A stretch of DNA of 64,000 bases from Gracilimonas sp. (GCF_040218225.1 NZ_JAVJQO010000004.1:248001-312000), one strand, 5' to 3'. Shown: positions 52,381 to 61,336, counted from the stretch's first letter. Translations and numbers: made by a program. Notes: generated by a model not told the origin, from the sequence alone.

Positions 52381-52959
52381 ATGAAAAGAGATGAAAAGCT
52401 GTTTATCAACACATACCTTTGGAAAAAAATTAACTCAATTACTGTGACAGAAACATATCACCGCACCATTTCTAAAGAAAATCCTTATAAACTCGTATTT
52501 GTTTGCCTGGGCAATATTTGCCGAAGTCCGACTGCCGAGGGTATCTTTATTCATAAAGTTCGGGAGGCCGGATTGGAAAATTATTTTCATATCGATTCGG
52601 CGGGCACCGCCGCTTATCATGTTGGAGAATCGGCCAATAGTAAAAGCCAGGCTACCGCAAATAAGCATGGTATTCACCTGCCTTCTAAAGCCAGAAAATT
52701 TGAATATGCGGACCTGGAAGAGTTTGACCTTATCCTTGCCATGGACTCCGAAAATCATAGAAATATCATAGACTTAGACCGAAAAAATCGTTTTTCAGAG
52801 AAAATAAAAATGATGCGCGAGTTTGACCCCAGTCCCGGAGATGGCGAAGTCCCCGATCCTTATTATGGTGGACTTCAGGGATTTGAAAATGTATTTCAGG
52901 TTTTAAACCGCAGTTGTGAGACTTTGCTTAAAGAATTAGAACCCCATATCAATAAGTAA
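52381..52959 (+). CDS. low-molecular-weight protein tyrosine phosphatase family
   Basis: 192 residues. The P-loop CLGNICRS carries nucleophile C42 and R48; the general acid lies in DPYYGG near residue 160. A GTG at 52444 could also be the start (TETYHRTISKENPYK before the P-loop), since the first 21 residues are unlike the family. It is followed 3 nt later by a fructosamine-kinase-family gene. In the literature on deglycation, LMW-PTP paralogs beside such kinases act as ribulosamine/erythrulosamine 5-phosphatases, so this protein may work on phosphorylated sugar adducts rather than on phosphotyrosine. Confidence 0.87.
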   Translation: MKRDEKLFINTYLWKKINSITVTETYHRTISKENPYKLVFVCLGNICRSPTAEGIFIHKVREAGLENYFHIDSAGTAAYHVGESANSKSQATANKHGIHLPSKARKFEYADLEEFDLILAMDSENHRNIIDLDRKNRFSEKIKMMREFDPSPGDGEVPDPYYGGLQGFENVFQVLNRSCETLLKELEPHINK

Positions 52960-52962
52960 ATC

Positions 52963-53817
52963 ATGCTTTCCGAAGCCATTCAAGAACAAATCCGACAAGA
53001 GCTGAATGTTGAGATCCAATCCCTGCAGTCAGTCCATGGTGGTGATATTAATCAGGCTGCCAAAATTTTGTTAGATGACGGGAAAGAATTGTTCGTAAAG
53101 TGGAACAGCTCTGCTCCGGAAAACATGTTTGAAGCCGAGGCAAAGGGGCTTCAATTACTGAATTCAGCAGACACTGATCTTCAAATTCCCTCACCGGTTT
53201 TAATCAAAGAAGATTTTCTTGTTCTTGACTGGATTGAGGAAGGTGGCGGAAAACAACACTCCGCTCGGGATTTCGGCAAAGAGCTGGCGAAGCTTCACAA
53301 ACAAACAGCCAATCATTTTGGGCTGGATCATAATAATTATATTGGAAAGCTTTCCCAGTCTAACTCCCGGCATTCCAACTGGGCCGACTTCTTCGCCCTG
53401 GAACGAATTGAACCTCAGGTACGCATGGGAATTGAATCCGGAAAACTGACCCGGACGATCCTGAAGAGTGTCGAGGGGTTATATAAAAAACTAGGTTCTG
53501 TTTTTCCTGCTGAAAAACCAGCCCTTCTCCATGGCGACCTTTGGAGTGGGAATTATATGTTCACAAAAAATGGAAACGCCAGCATTTATGATCCTGCTGT
53601 CTACTATGGGCATCGTGAAATGGATCTGGCCATGACCCGATTATTTGGAGGTTTCTCAGCCAATTTTTATGATGGTTATAATGAAGAATTTCCTCTTGAA
53701 GGAGGCTTTGACAGCCGGGTTAACATCTGTAACCTATACCCGATCTTAGTTCATGCCAATTTGTTTGGTGGAAGTTATTGTCGCCAGGCAGAGAATATCA
53801 TAAATCGCTATGCCTGA
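52963..53817 (+). CDS. fructosamine/ketosamine 3-kinase family protein
   Basis: 284 residues of the protein-deglycation kinase family (FN3K, bacterial homologs often ribulosamine/erythrulosamine 3-kinases). Signatures: VHGGDINQAAKILL near residue 24, LFVKWNSSAPENMFEAEA near 45, the catalytic HGDLWSGNY near 188 and YDPAVYYGHREMDLAM near 207. It phosphorylates sugars bound to lysine so that the adduct falls off. It starts 3 nt after the LMW phosphatase gene and overlaps the next gene by 8 nt, so the three are one translational unit. Confidence 0.9.
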   Translation: MLSEAIQEQIRQELNVEIQSLQSVHGGDINQAAKILLDDGKELFVKWNSSAPENMFEAEAKGLQLLNSADTDLQIPSPVLIKEDFLVLDWIEEGGGKQHSARDFGKELAKLHKQTANHFGLDHNNYIGKLSQSNSRHSNWADFFALERIEPQVRMGIESGKLTRTILKSVEGLYKKLGSVFPAEKPALLHGDLWSGNYMFTKNGNASIYDPAVYYGHREMDLAMTRLFGGFSANFYDGYNEEFPLEGGFDSRVNICNLYPILVHANLFGGSYCRQAENIINRYA

Positions 53818-54550
53818 CTTACCCTATAAAAGAATCGTTTCTTTAGTGCCCAGCCTTACGGAGCTTTTGGTTGACCTGGGATTAAAAGACCAACTGATTG
53901 GGCGCACCCGGTTTTGTATCCACCCTAAGGGAATTGAAGAAATTGAAATTATCGGCGGAACAAAAAACCCCAATCTGGAGAAGATTGTAGAACTTGAACC
54001 AGACTTCATTCTTACCAACAAAGAAGAAAACCGAAAAGAGGATGTCGAACTTCTTGAAAAATATGCTCCGGTTCGTGTTACAGAAATTGACTCCATTCAG
54101 GATGCTATTCTTGAAATAAGCTCATTGGGAGAAGTCCTGGGGGTTAAGGAACAGGCCGGTGTACTTGTTAAGAAAATAACGGCTCTTTTAAATGACCGGC
54201 CAGCAAAGCCTCCGCTTTCCGTGGCCTATTTCATTTGGAAAGACCCCTGGATGACCGTTGGAAATGACACTTACATTCATGATGTCCTTCATAAATATGG
54301 ACTGGATAATGTGTATGGGCTTCATAAAAGATATCCCAAAACCACCCTGAAGGAAGTTGCAGAACTTCAGCCAGAACTTCTTCTGCTAAGCAGTGAGCCT
54401 TATCCATTTAAAGAGAAACATATCGATGAAATCAAAGCGGTTTGTCCTCAGTCAGAGATAAAACTGGTTAATGGAGAATGGTTTAGCTGGTATGGCTCGC
54501 GCATGATAAAGGCATTTTCTCATCTAAATAAATGGCGGGCTTCTCTTTAG
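53810..54550 (+). CDS. BtuF-like helical-backbone metal/cobalamin-binding protein without signal peptide
   Basis: 246 residues of the helical-backbone substrate-binding fold (PeripBP_2). RIVSLVPSLTELLVDLGLKD opens the protein and GGTKNPNLEKIVELEPDFIL is the usual end of the first lobe; GEWFSWYGSRMIKAF lies near the C-terminus. There is no signal peptide or lipobox at the start (MPDLPYKRIVSL), so it would stay in the cytoplasm unless anchored otherwise; this form is common in Bacteroidota. No transporter genes nearby. The start overlaps the kinase gene by 8 nt, so it is linked to the deglycation pair. Ligand unknown. Confidence 0.8.
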   Translation: MPDLPYKRIVSLVPSLTELLVDLGLKDQLIGRTRFCIHPKGIEEIEIIGGTKNPNLEKIVELEPDFILTNKEENRKEDVELLEKYAPVRVTEIDSIQDAILEISSLGEVLGVKEQAGVLVKKITALLNDRPAKPPLSVAYFIWKDPWMTVGNDTYIHDVLHKYGLDNVYGLHKRYPKTTLKEVAELQPELLLLSSEPYPFKEKHIDEIKAVCPQSEIKLVNGEWFSWYGSRMIKAFSHLNKWRASL

Positions 54551-54593
54551 TACTGAATCTGCTATATTCGGAAAAAGCAATTCAACCTCTGCC

Positions 54594-55511
54594 ATGTCTT
54601 CCACTTTGATTTTTCCAGCTCTTTTCACATTCTCAGTCATATTTCTGTTTGCATCAGGTTGCCAAACCGATAAACTGGAACGCGTCTCCTATACCAGCCA
54701 GGTAGCCGGAGAAGAGCGTGACTTTTATCTGTATCTTCCAAATGGCTATAAATTCTCTGATAAAGACTGGCCGGTGATGATGTTTCTTCACGGAAATGGA
54801 GAACGTGGAAATGGTAAAAATGAACTCGATTTTGTTCTTGGCCATGGCCCGCTGAAAGAAGCCTGGATCTATAAAAAAGACCTGCCATTCATCATCATTT
54901 CCCCGCAGCTTCACATGTTTGGAATGGATGAGCATACTGCTTACCTGCAAAACCGGGATACCACTTCATTTCCAAAAAGACTGGAAGAGGGGGTTCCTGA
55001 ACGTGCACCCTTCTTTGACACACCGGAAAAGATGACTGGTGCAGAAAGTGAACTGGCTGATTACCTAACATTACCTAATGGCTGGGAACGGGTAGAAAGA
55101 GACCTGATAGACATGATTGATCATGTGATCGAGAATTACAGAGCTGATTCAAATCGGGTTTATGTAACGGGATTGAGTTACGGCGGTTTTGGAACCTGGC
55201 ATTTAGCAAGCTCATATCCTGAGCGCTTTGCAGCTATTGCCCCTGTAGCAGGTTGGGGTCATCCGGATCTCATGAGTCCTATTGCAGAGCATAAAATTCC
55301 GGTTTGGGCATTTGCAGGTGGCAGAGATCCTGTTGTTCGGGCTAAACATTTTTATCCCGGGCTAAATAAACTGGAAGAATTAGGCCATCAGCAAGTTCGG
55401 TTTACCAATCATGAGGATCTGGGGCACGATACCTGGAAACGAGTGTACCGGAGTGATGATTTATATACCTGGCTTCTATCCCAAAAACTTGACAGGACTG
55501 CCTCAAAATAA
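54594..55511 (+). CDS. esterase/peptidase lipoprotein of alpha/beta-hydrolase fold
   Basis: 305 residues. The leader MSSTLIFPALFTFSVIFLFA with lipobox ASGC anchors it to the membrane. Alpha/beta-hydrolase features: MMFLHGNGERGNGKNELDF near residue 62, the nucleophile serine in VTGLSYGGFGTWHLA near 195, and the histidine in EDLGHDTWK near 280. It resembles the dienelactone-hydrolase / PHB-depolymerase-type or phospholipase/carboxylesterase lipoproteins. Substrate unknown. Its stop overlaps the ATG of the DUF1801 gene (TAATG). Confidence 0.82.
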   Translation: MSSTLIFPALFTFSVIFLFASGCQTDKLERVSYTSQVAGEERDFYLYLPNGYKFSDKDWPVMMFLHGNGERGNGKNELDFVLGHGPLKEAWIYKKDLPFIIISPQLHMFGMDEHTAYLQNRDTTSFPKRLEEGVPERAPFFDTPEKMTGAESELADYLTLPNGWERVERDLIDMIDHVIENYRADSNRVYVTGLSYGGFGTWHLASSYPERFAAIAPVAGWGHPDLMSPIAEHKIPVWAFAGGRDPVVRAKHFYPGLNKLEELGHQQVRFTNHEDLGHDTWKRVYRSDDLYTWLLSQKLDRTASK

Positions 55512-55891
55512 TGGATGATGTCAGGAACTTTATACTTCGTCAAGAAGGAGATCAAAGAGAAGTGATGCTATACTTTCATAACCTGCTAACTTCCTTTCCT
55601 ACGGTTTCCTCAGCCATAAAATACCGTATTCCATTCTACGACCAAAAAACCTGGGTGTGTTATCTGAATCCTCTTAAAAATGGCAAGGTTTCGCTATGTT
55701 TTCTTCGCGGATATGAATTATCGAATGAGCAGGGGTTACTGGAAAGTAAGGGAAGAAAGCAGGTGCTAAGTGTAGATTTTGGCAGTGTTGATGAAATCCC
55801 AAAAGACACCATCCGGGAAATTATCAATGAAGCACTGTTTCTGGATGAGGCGGTTCCCTACAATCCAAAGGGGAAAAGCATTACGAAATAA
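55511..55891 (+). CDS. DUF1801 domain protein
   Basis: 126 residues; the whole length is one DUF1801-type domain (IKYRIPFYDQKTWVCYLNP, VSLCFLRGYELSNEQGLLES, KQVLSVDFGS, IREIINEALFLDE). The family folds like the iron-binding frataxin-related YdhG/YdeI group and its role is unclear. Translational coupling to the upstream esterase is seen from the TAATG overlap. Confidence 0.8.
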   Translation: MDDVRNFILRQEGDQREVMLYFHNLLTSFPTVSSAIKYRIPFYDQKTWVCYLNPLKNGKVSLCFLRGYELSNEQGLLESKGRKQVLSVDFGSVDEIPKDTIREIINEALFLDEAVPYNPKGKSITK

Positions 55892-55905
55892 AGTGCCGGT
55901 TTTTG

Positions 55906-56175
55906 TTAACACACTTTGCCGTTTTTGGGGTTGATATAGCACCCATCTCCACTCAGAGACCGCTGCCATTTTAATTGTGATTCCAGCTCCCTCAGCCACA
56001 TCTCAATCTCTTCATCACTTTGAAACTGCCTCCCATCCTCCTCGATATATGGATATGGACGGTTCTCAGCTTTCCTTTCATGATTAATAGTTTTGAAAGA
56101 AATAACCAGCTTATTCAACTTTTCTTCTAACCGATCAGATTCTGTGTCATCTCTTTTTCTGTGAAGAATGATCAT
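55906..56175 (-). CDS. small conserved-looking protein of unknown function
   Basis: 89 residues, charged and mostly helical (LEEKLNKLVISFKTINHERK, FQSDEEIEMWLRELESQLKW), ending in GDGCYINPKNGKVC with two cysteines. No signal peptide. The start lies 8 nt into the long reading of the divergent receiver gene, which supports the shorter start chosen there. No function assigned. Confidence 0.6.
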   Translation of the reverse strand: MIILHRKRDDTESDRLEEKLNKLVISFKTINHERKAENRPYPYIEEDGRQFQSDEEIEMWLRELESQLKWQRSLSGDGCYINPKNGKVC

Positions 56176-56317
56176 TTCCCTTCCTATTGTTTGTTTTTTG
56201 TACTCTAGTTTTAACTACCCTTCAACCAAAAAAATTTCACCAGACACATTGACCCTATTAAAATTTTCTAATATATTAACATTAGAAGTTTTTAATATAA
56301 ATGCATTGGGTATAACA

Positions 56318-56716
56318 GTGATCACAAGAAAGGTAATGATAGTTGAAGACGATCCGCTGCTTTCGATAGTAGAAGAGAAGCTGGTTACCAAGCTTGGGTA
56401 TGAAGTAGTTGGTAAGGCTAAAAGCGGTGAAGAAGTGCTCAGCATTATTGCAGATATCAATCCTTCTATTTTGCTCATGGATGTACAACTTTCTGGTGAT
56501 CTTGATGGCATTGAAACAGCAAAAAGATTACGCTCAGACCACATTGATATTCCAGTGATATTTTTGTCGGGCGACGACAGCCCCATGGTTTTAAAGCAAG
56601 CCAAAGACATTGAATACATCGACTTTTTATTGAAGCCTGTAACTAAATCTGATTTATCTAACTCCCTGAGTAAGGCGGAAAACAAGATCAACTCAGAATC
56701 TCAGTACGCAGCATAA
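56318..56716 (+). CDS. single-domain (CheY-like) response regulator
   Basis: 132 residues from the GTG at 56318 (ITRKVMIVEDDPLLSIVEEK), chosen because family members start with a few residues before xVMIVEDD; an ATG at 56336 would cut the first strand. The phosphorylated aspartate is in LLMDVQLSGDLDG near residue 62, and the switch lysine in LLKPVTKSDL near 112. There is no output domain. The sensor that signals to it is not evident. Followed by two terminator hairpins. AAGG at 56331 could be the site for the later ATG. Confidence 0.85.
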   Translation: MITRKVMIVEDDPLLSIVEEKLVTKLGYEVVGKAKSGEEVLSIIADINPSILLMDVQLSGDLDGIETAKRLRSDHIDIPVIFLSGDDSPMVLKQAKDIEYIDFLLKPVTKSDLSNSLSKAENKINSESQYAA

Positions 56717-56750
56717 GAACTTAGATCAAACAAATACCCATAACCCACAT

Positions 56751-56816
56751 AAAGCAGTTTGATCGCTGCTTTATTGTTTTCCTAAAGCCAGCCCAATGAT
56801 TGGGCTGGCTTTTTTT
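56751..56816 (+). terminator. tandem terminator hairpins after the receiver gene
   Basis: First AAAGCAG (56751-56757) with CTGCTTT (56766-56772). Second, much stronger: AAAGCCAGCCCAA (56784-56796) with TTGGGCTGGCTTT (56800-56812), a perfect 13-bp stem with a TGA loop, followed by T to 56816. The second could also serve the convergent gene at 56819, since AAAGCC..  on the other strand ends in A/T-rich bases. Confidence 0.9.
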
Positions 56817-56818
56817 AT

Positions 56819-57823
56819 TCAGCTTGTTTGATGCTGTACAATCACCCTTCCTGATTGTTCTCCTTTCAAAGTAGCATCGATTTCGGGCTGTAAATTTTCC
56901 AACTCCACTATTTTCGCGAAATTACCCGGCAGCTTGTCATGATTCCTTGCTGCAATGCTTTCCCAAATTTTAAGACGCATTGGCATTTTGCAAATAGCCG
57001 AATCAATGCCCAGCAAACTTACCCCGCGAAGAATAAATGGGTATATATTTGTATTTAATTCATGGCCCAAGATATTTCCACAACAGGCAACCGCTCCGTC
57101 ATGATTGGTTTGGCGGATTACCGCATCCAACATATTTCCACCCACCGTTTCGATTGCCCCATTCCATTCCCGGCTCAGTAAAAAGCTTTCCGTTACATTC
57201 GTGATTTCATCACGATGTATCACTTCTTCAGCCCCAAGCTCCTTCAGAAATTCTTTCTTATCCAATTTGCCCGTTGCAGCCACAACCTTATATCCTAGTT
57301 CTGAAAGAAAGAATATGGCCAGTGAACCTACACCTCCTGTAGCTCCTGTAACCAATATCTTTCCATCCTCTGGCAAAATGACTTCTCGCTGCAATCGCTT
57401 AACTCCATACATCGCAGTAAAGCCTGCTGTTCCATATTTCATGGCTGTTTCCAGCTCTAAACCTGAGGGTAATTCTACTACCCAATCTTTGGGTACGCGA
57501 ATCAATTCACCATATCCTCCGGATGTATTGGAACCTAAATCACGGCCGGTAACCACTACTTTTTGCCCTTCTTTAAATGTACCCGATGCATCTTCAATAA
57601 CTACCCCGGATGCGTCTATTCCCGGAATATGAGGATAGCTCCGGGTCACCCCTTTATTACCGGAAGCAGATAGAGCATCTTTATAATTCAGTGATGAAAA
57701 GTGAACCTTTATTAACACCTCATGATCCGGCAAAAACGAAAATGGGACTTCTTCTATGGATGACGAAAACTCCCCTTTGAATTTCTCTTCAACATAAAAT
57801 GCTCTGAATGTTTCTTCGCTCAT
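56819..57823 (-). CDS. YhdH/AcuI-type medium-chain reductase (acrylyl-CoA reductase-like)
   Basis: 334 residues from the ATG at 57823 (MSEETFRAFYVEEKF), whose ATGA overlaps the stop of the aldehyde dehydrogenase gene; a longer start at 57844 is less likely. Medium-chain dehydrogenase/quinone oxidoreductase without zinc: SLNYKDALSASG near residue 50, PGIDASGVV, and the NADPH site VTGATGGVGSLAIFFL near 148. The YhdH/YhfP group reduces acryloyl-CoA or related enones. Third gene of the SDR-ALDH-YhdH operon. Confidence 0.88.
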   Translation of the reverse strand: MSEETFRAFYVEEKFKGEFSSSIEEVPFSFLPDHEVLIKVHFSSLNYKDALSASGNKGVTRSYPHIPGIDASGVVIEDASGTFKEGQKVVVTGRDLGSNTSGGYGELIRVPKDWVVELPSGLELETAMKYGTAGFTAMYGVKRLQREVILPEDGKILVTGATGGVGSLAIFFLSELGYKVVAATGKLDKKEFLKELGAEEVIHRDEITNVTESFLLSREWNGAIETVGGNMLDAVIRQTNHDGAVACCGNILGHELNTNIYPFILRGVSLLGIDSAICKMPMRLKIWESIAARNHDKLPGNFAKIVELENLQPEIDATLKGEQSGRVIVQHQTS

Positions 57824-59187
57824 TTTAACACTCGTTTTATCCATTTTAATTTTCCTTTATATGGCGCATACCGAAAGGGGATATCCAGCCAAAACGGTTT
57901 CTTCATGATGCTCTTGGTGTGAGAAAAAGTATCAAAACTTTGTTTCCCGTGATAAGCCCCCATTCCGCTGCTTCCCACACCTCCAAACGGCAGGTGGTGA
58001 TTTCCTAAATGAGCCAGTACATCGTTTATTGCTCCGCCGCCAAACGAACATTTTTCTATAATCATTGACTCTGCCTCCTTGTTTTTTGAAAACAAATACA
58101 GTGACAATGGCTTACTCTTTGAGTTTATAATGTTAACAGCCTCGGGCAGTTCTTCATAGGTCAAGACGGGTAGAATGGGACCGAAAATTTCTTCTTCCAT
58201 TACACTGCCCCCTTTTTTGATGTCCACCAAAACGGTTGGTTCAATATATAGCTCATTCCGGTCTGTTTTCCCCCCGCAGAAGATCTTTCCTTCTTCCAGG
58301 TAACTATTTAACCGATCAAAATGAGACTCATTCACAACCCGCGGGTAATCCGGGCTCAACTTTGGATTCACTCCATAAAAATCTCTAATCGACTCTTTGA
58401 AATACTCAAGGAATTGATCTCTTATACCGGATTGAACCAGAAGGTAGTCTGGCGCTACACAGGTCTGACCTGCATTCACAAATTTTCCCCATGCAATACG
58501 CCGTGCAGCAGTTTCAAGATCAGCGGTTTCATCAACAATACAGGGACTTTTACCCCCCAGCTCCAGCGTAACGGGAGTTAGGTTTTTAGCTGCAGCTTCC
58601 ATCACAATCTGTCCAACCCGGGTACTTCCGGTAAAAAAGATGTAGTCAAAATCCTGAGCCAATAAATCCTGATTGGTGTCAACACCACCTTCCACCACGG
58701 CTATAAACTCTTCCTTAAACCATTTCCCTAAAATTTCCTTAATGGCTTTTGAAGTGTGAGAGGTTATTTCTGATGGCTTTAGAACCACCGTGTTTCCAGC
58801 TGCAATAGCTCCAACAAGAGGCAGCAACGCCAACTGAACCGGGTAATTCCATGGCGCAATAATTAAAACAGATCCGTAAGGTTCAGCAACTGTATAATTT
58901 TTAGATGGAAAATTGACCAGCGTTCCGGACACTTTTTGGGGCTTGGTCCATTTTTTGAGCTTCTTCAGTACATAGCTAATTTCATTATGAAGAATCCCGA
59001 GCTCGGTTGCATACATTTCCAGCTCTGGTTTTTTAAAGTCTTTATAAACTGCCTGGTTAAACTCGTCTTCATGCTCTTTTAGCAGCTTCTTCAATGTTTT
59101 AAGCTGGTGAATTCTAAACTCCACCGACTTCGTAGCTCCAGACTTAAAATAAGTCCGCTGACGCTCCAACAATTCTTTTCCGTCCAT
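57820..59187 (-). CDS. aldehyde dehydrogenase (ALDH3 / coniferyl-aldehyde type)
   Basis: 455 residues, the short class-3-like form. E209 in TLELGGKSP and nucleophile C243 in NAGQTCVAPDY are present; the substrate channel begins IAPWNYPVQLALLPLVGA at about 110-127. The C-terminus (FSHTKSIMKKPFWLDIPFRY) is hydrophobic and typical of membrane-associated fatty-aldehyde dehydrogenases. Oxidises medium- or long-chain aldehydes to acids. It overlaps the SDR stop by one base (TAATG at the start) and the reductase start by four, so three products are made together. Confidence 0.92.
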   Translation of the reverse strand: MDGKELLERQRTYFKSGATKSVEFRIHQLKTLKKLLKEHEDEFNQAVYKDFKKPELEMYATELGILHNEISYVLKKLKKWTKPQKVSGTLVNFPSKNYTVAEPYGSVLIIAPWNYPVQLALLPLVGAIAAGNTVVLKPSEITSHTSKAIKEILGKWFKEEFIAVVEGGVDTNQDLLAQDFDYIFFTGSTRVGQIVMEAAAKNLTPVTLELGGKSPCIVDETADLETAARRIAWGKFVNAGQTCVAPDYLLVQSGIRDQFLEYFKESIRDFYGVNPKLSPDYPRVVNESHFDRLNSYLEEGKIFCGGKTDRNELYIEPTVLVDIKKGGSVMEEEIFGPILPVLTYEELPEAVNIINSKSKPLSLYLFSKNKEAESMIIEKCSFGGGAINDVLAHLGNHHLPFGGVGSSGMGAYHGKQSFDTFSHTKSIMKKPFWLDIPFRYAPYKGKLKWIKRVLK

Positions 59188-60008
59188 TAGTCATCTGTTT
59201 TTCTGCCAATAAAAGTATTCATGGAATCATAAACACCAAAAATCTTACCCGCCACAAAATCATATAACCTGGCCGGGAGTATCCCTCTGATAAAAGGCGT
59301 TAATTTTACCATAAATGGTTCTCTTAATCGCTCTTTTTCGCGCTCTACAGCATCCAGTATTTTGGTTGAAATGTCATCAGGGTCCAGAAGGGGCATCAGT
59401 AAAGGAGTGGTAACTCCCGCAAACATTCCGGTGTTAATATAGCTGGGCATCACAGTTAGAACTTTAACGGGATCTCCATTTTTCCGCAGCTCCAGATTCA
59501 ATGACTCTGACCAACCCACCGCCGCCCATTTACTAGCTGCATATACGGTCATACCGGGATTAGGGGTAAGCCCTGCCGCCGAGGCAATATTGATGATATA
59601 GCCATATCCATTTTCTATCATGGCTGGTAAAAAAGCACGGGCTACATACATCAACCCCAGACTGTTAACATCCATGGTTTTTTTGATGTGCTCCAGGGAA
59701 TGATCCTCAAACTTTTTCCCGACTACAACTCCTGCATTATTAAACAGCATGTCTATTGAGTCGTGCTCGTCGAGCACTTTATTTGCGGCCTGCTGCACCT
59801 GTTTCGGATCACTAACATCTACAACATCCGTTTCTACAGAATATCCTTGCTTAGTCAATCGCTTTCCTGCGTCCAGCAATTTGTCTTCATTCATATCCCA
59901 GATAATCAATTTTCGGGCTTCTCTTTGCAACGCTTTTTCTCCCATCAGATAGCCAATACCGCTGGCACCACCCGTTATTAGAACAATTTTATTTTTAAAA
60001 GAAGACAT
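59187..60008 (-). CDS. short-chain dehydrogenase/reductase
   Basis: 273 residues. NAD(P) site VLITGGASGIGYLMGE at 9-24, NNAG at 90-93, S143 in INIASAAG and the YAASK pair (Y156, K160). C-terminal part (about 200-273) is longer than in minimal SDRs and basic/hydrophobic (KERLREPFMVKLTPFIRGIL), so it may lie on the membrane, like lipid-acting SDRs. First gene of the operon with the aldehyde dehydrogenase and YhdH-like reductase. The likely theme is alcohol/aldehyde turnover of lipids; the true substrate is open. Confidence 0.9.
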   Translation of the reverse strand: MSSFKNKIVLITGGASGIGYLMGEKALQREARKLIIWDMNEDKLLDAGKRLTKQGYSVETDVVDVSDPKQVQQAANKVLDEHDSIDMLFNNAGVVVGKKFEDHSLEHIKKTMDVNSLGLMYVARAFLPAMIENGYGYIINIASAAGLTPNPGMTVYAASKWAAVGWSESLNLELRKNGDPVKVLTVMPSYINTGMFAGVTTPLLMPLLDPDDISTKILDAVEREKERLREPFMVKLTPFIRGILPARLYDFVAGKIFGVYDSMNTFIGRKTDD

Positions 60009-60047
60009 ATAAAAGCTGTATCTTTAAAGCTTGAAATTAAACAAATA

Positions 60048-60085
60048 CCGAACACTAATGTTGTTGCTAATGTGCAAGTGTTCGG
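60048..60085. promoter_or_regulatory. 9-bp inverted repeat in a divergent promoter region
   Basis: CCGAACACT (60048-60056) and AGTGTTCGG (60077-60085) are perfect inverted copies with 20 nt between. They lie between the divergent SDR operon and kelch lipoprotein gene, so they could bind a regulator of either or form an RNA hairpin. The 20-nt gap is long for a single dimer site. Confidence 0.35.
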
Positions 60086-60125
60086 GCAAAATTAAAAATC
60101 AGACTATAAGTCAATTATTTATACA

Positions 60126-61208
60126 ATGAAAAGAATATTATTACTCTTCACCCTTTCTATTCTGGTAGCCTCTTGCCAGCAAGCACCTCAAAAGGTTGCA
60201 CTAAACTGGGAGGAAGCAGAATCGTTGCCTATGGGAATTTCCAACAACGCAGTTTCAGCCACTCAGGTTAACGGAGACTGGTTTGTTTATACCTTTCTCG
60301 GGTTAAAAGAAGGCAAAACACATGCAGATATAAGTGATTTTGCTGCTCGTTTTGATGTTAACAAAGGAACCTGGGAACAGATCCCCGGCGTACCTGATCA
60401 AACCGGGCGACTGGCAAGTACTATCGAAACCGTAAATGGACAAATTTACATCTTTGGCGGATATACTGTAGACGAAAATGGAACAGAAGTATCCACAGAA
60501 GAAGTGTTTAGATACGACCCTGTAGCAAACACTTATGAGCAGGTTGCAGATATGCTTCTTCCTGTTGAAGATGCTGTTTCCCTTGTTTACCAAGACCGAT
60601 ATATCTATCTGGTTAGTGGCTGGACCAATACAAATAACGTTTCCAATGTACAACTGTATGACACTCAGACGAATTCATGGTCACACGCCACTCCTTACCC
60701 CGGACCTCCGGTATTTGGCCACTCAGGCGGAATTGTTGGTAATACCATGGTTCTATCCGATGGAGTTCAAACCGTTGTTGATGAAGGCGAAAAAATATTT
60801 ATGATGTCACCCGGCAGTATCAAAGGTCAAATCAATGCTGAAAATCCTGAAGAAATTCAGTGGAACCGTATTAAGCAACATCCTGGCCAAGCAAGATACC
60901 GCATGGCTGCCGTTGGAGTTGAATCTCCCGTGGAAATGGTCGTGTTTGTTGGAGGTTCTACAAATCCTTATAACTATAATGGTATTGGTTATAATACTAA
61001 ACCGGCCTTTGCAGAAAGCACGGTCTTTGCTTACCGCCTTGATACTGAAGAATGGGTTGAGCTTGGCGAAATGCCAACCGCAAGTATGGATCACCGGGGT
61101 ATAGCAGAAGCCGGAAATGAATTCTACCTGGTTGGTGGCATGGTCAATGACCAAAGAGTTACCGATCTGGTTCAAAAATTCACAATAGAACTGGAAACGA
61201 CTAACTAA
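60126..61208 (+). CDS. kelch-repeat lipoprotein
   Basis: 360 residues. MKRILLLFTLSILVASC is a lipoprotein signal (cysteine 17). The rest is a beta-propeller of kelch repeats, each with the double glycine and a spaced W: QIYIFGGYTVDENGTEVS, YIYLVSGWTNTNNVSNVQLY, MVVFVGGSTNPYNYNG and EFYLVGGMVNDQRVTDL. Five to six blades can be counted. No catalytic domain. Probably a binding or scaffold protein at the outer membrane or periplasm. It is followed by a strong terminator at 61234-61280. Confidence 0.87.
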   Translation: MKRILLLFTLSILVASCQQAPQKVALNWEEAESLPMGISNNAVSATQVNGDWFVYTFLGLKEGKTHADISDFAARFDVNKGTWEQIPGVPDQTGRLASTIETVNGQIYIFGGYTVDENGTEVSTEEVFRYDPVANTYEQVADMLLPVEDAVSLVYQDRYIYLVSGWTNTNNVSNVQLYDTQTNSWSHATPYPGPPVFGHSGGIVGNTMVLSDGVQTVVDEGEKIFMMSPGSIKGQINAENPEEIQWNRIKQHPGQARYRMAAVGVESPVEMVVFVGGSTNPYNYNGIGYNTKPAFAESTVFAYRLDTEEWVELGEMPTASMDHRGIAEAGNEFYLVGGMVNDQRVTDLVQKFTIELETTN

Positions 61209-61233
61209 TTCTGAATAGTTTTTCATTTTTGCT

Positions 61234-61280
61234 AAAGCGAAAGGTGTAAAAAAGTTTTTAAAGCACCTTTCGCTTTTTTT
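61234..61280 (+). terminator. Rho-independent terminator after the kelch gene
   Basis: Perfect 13-bp stem AAAGCGAAAGGTG (61234-61246) with CACCTTTCGCTTT (61264-61276), 17-nt loop, then T to 61280. Confidence 0.92.
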
Positions 61281-61336
61281 ATTGCATCTTTTTCTGAGCT
61301 ATTTTAAGCACAACAGACAAGCCTAAATATTCGACC

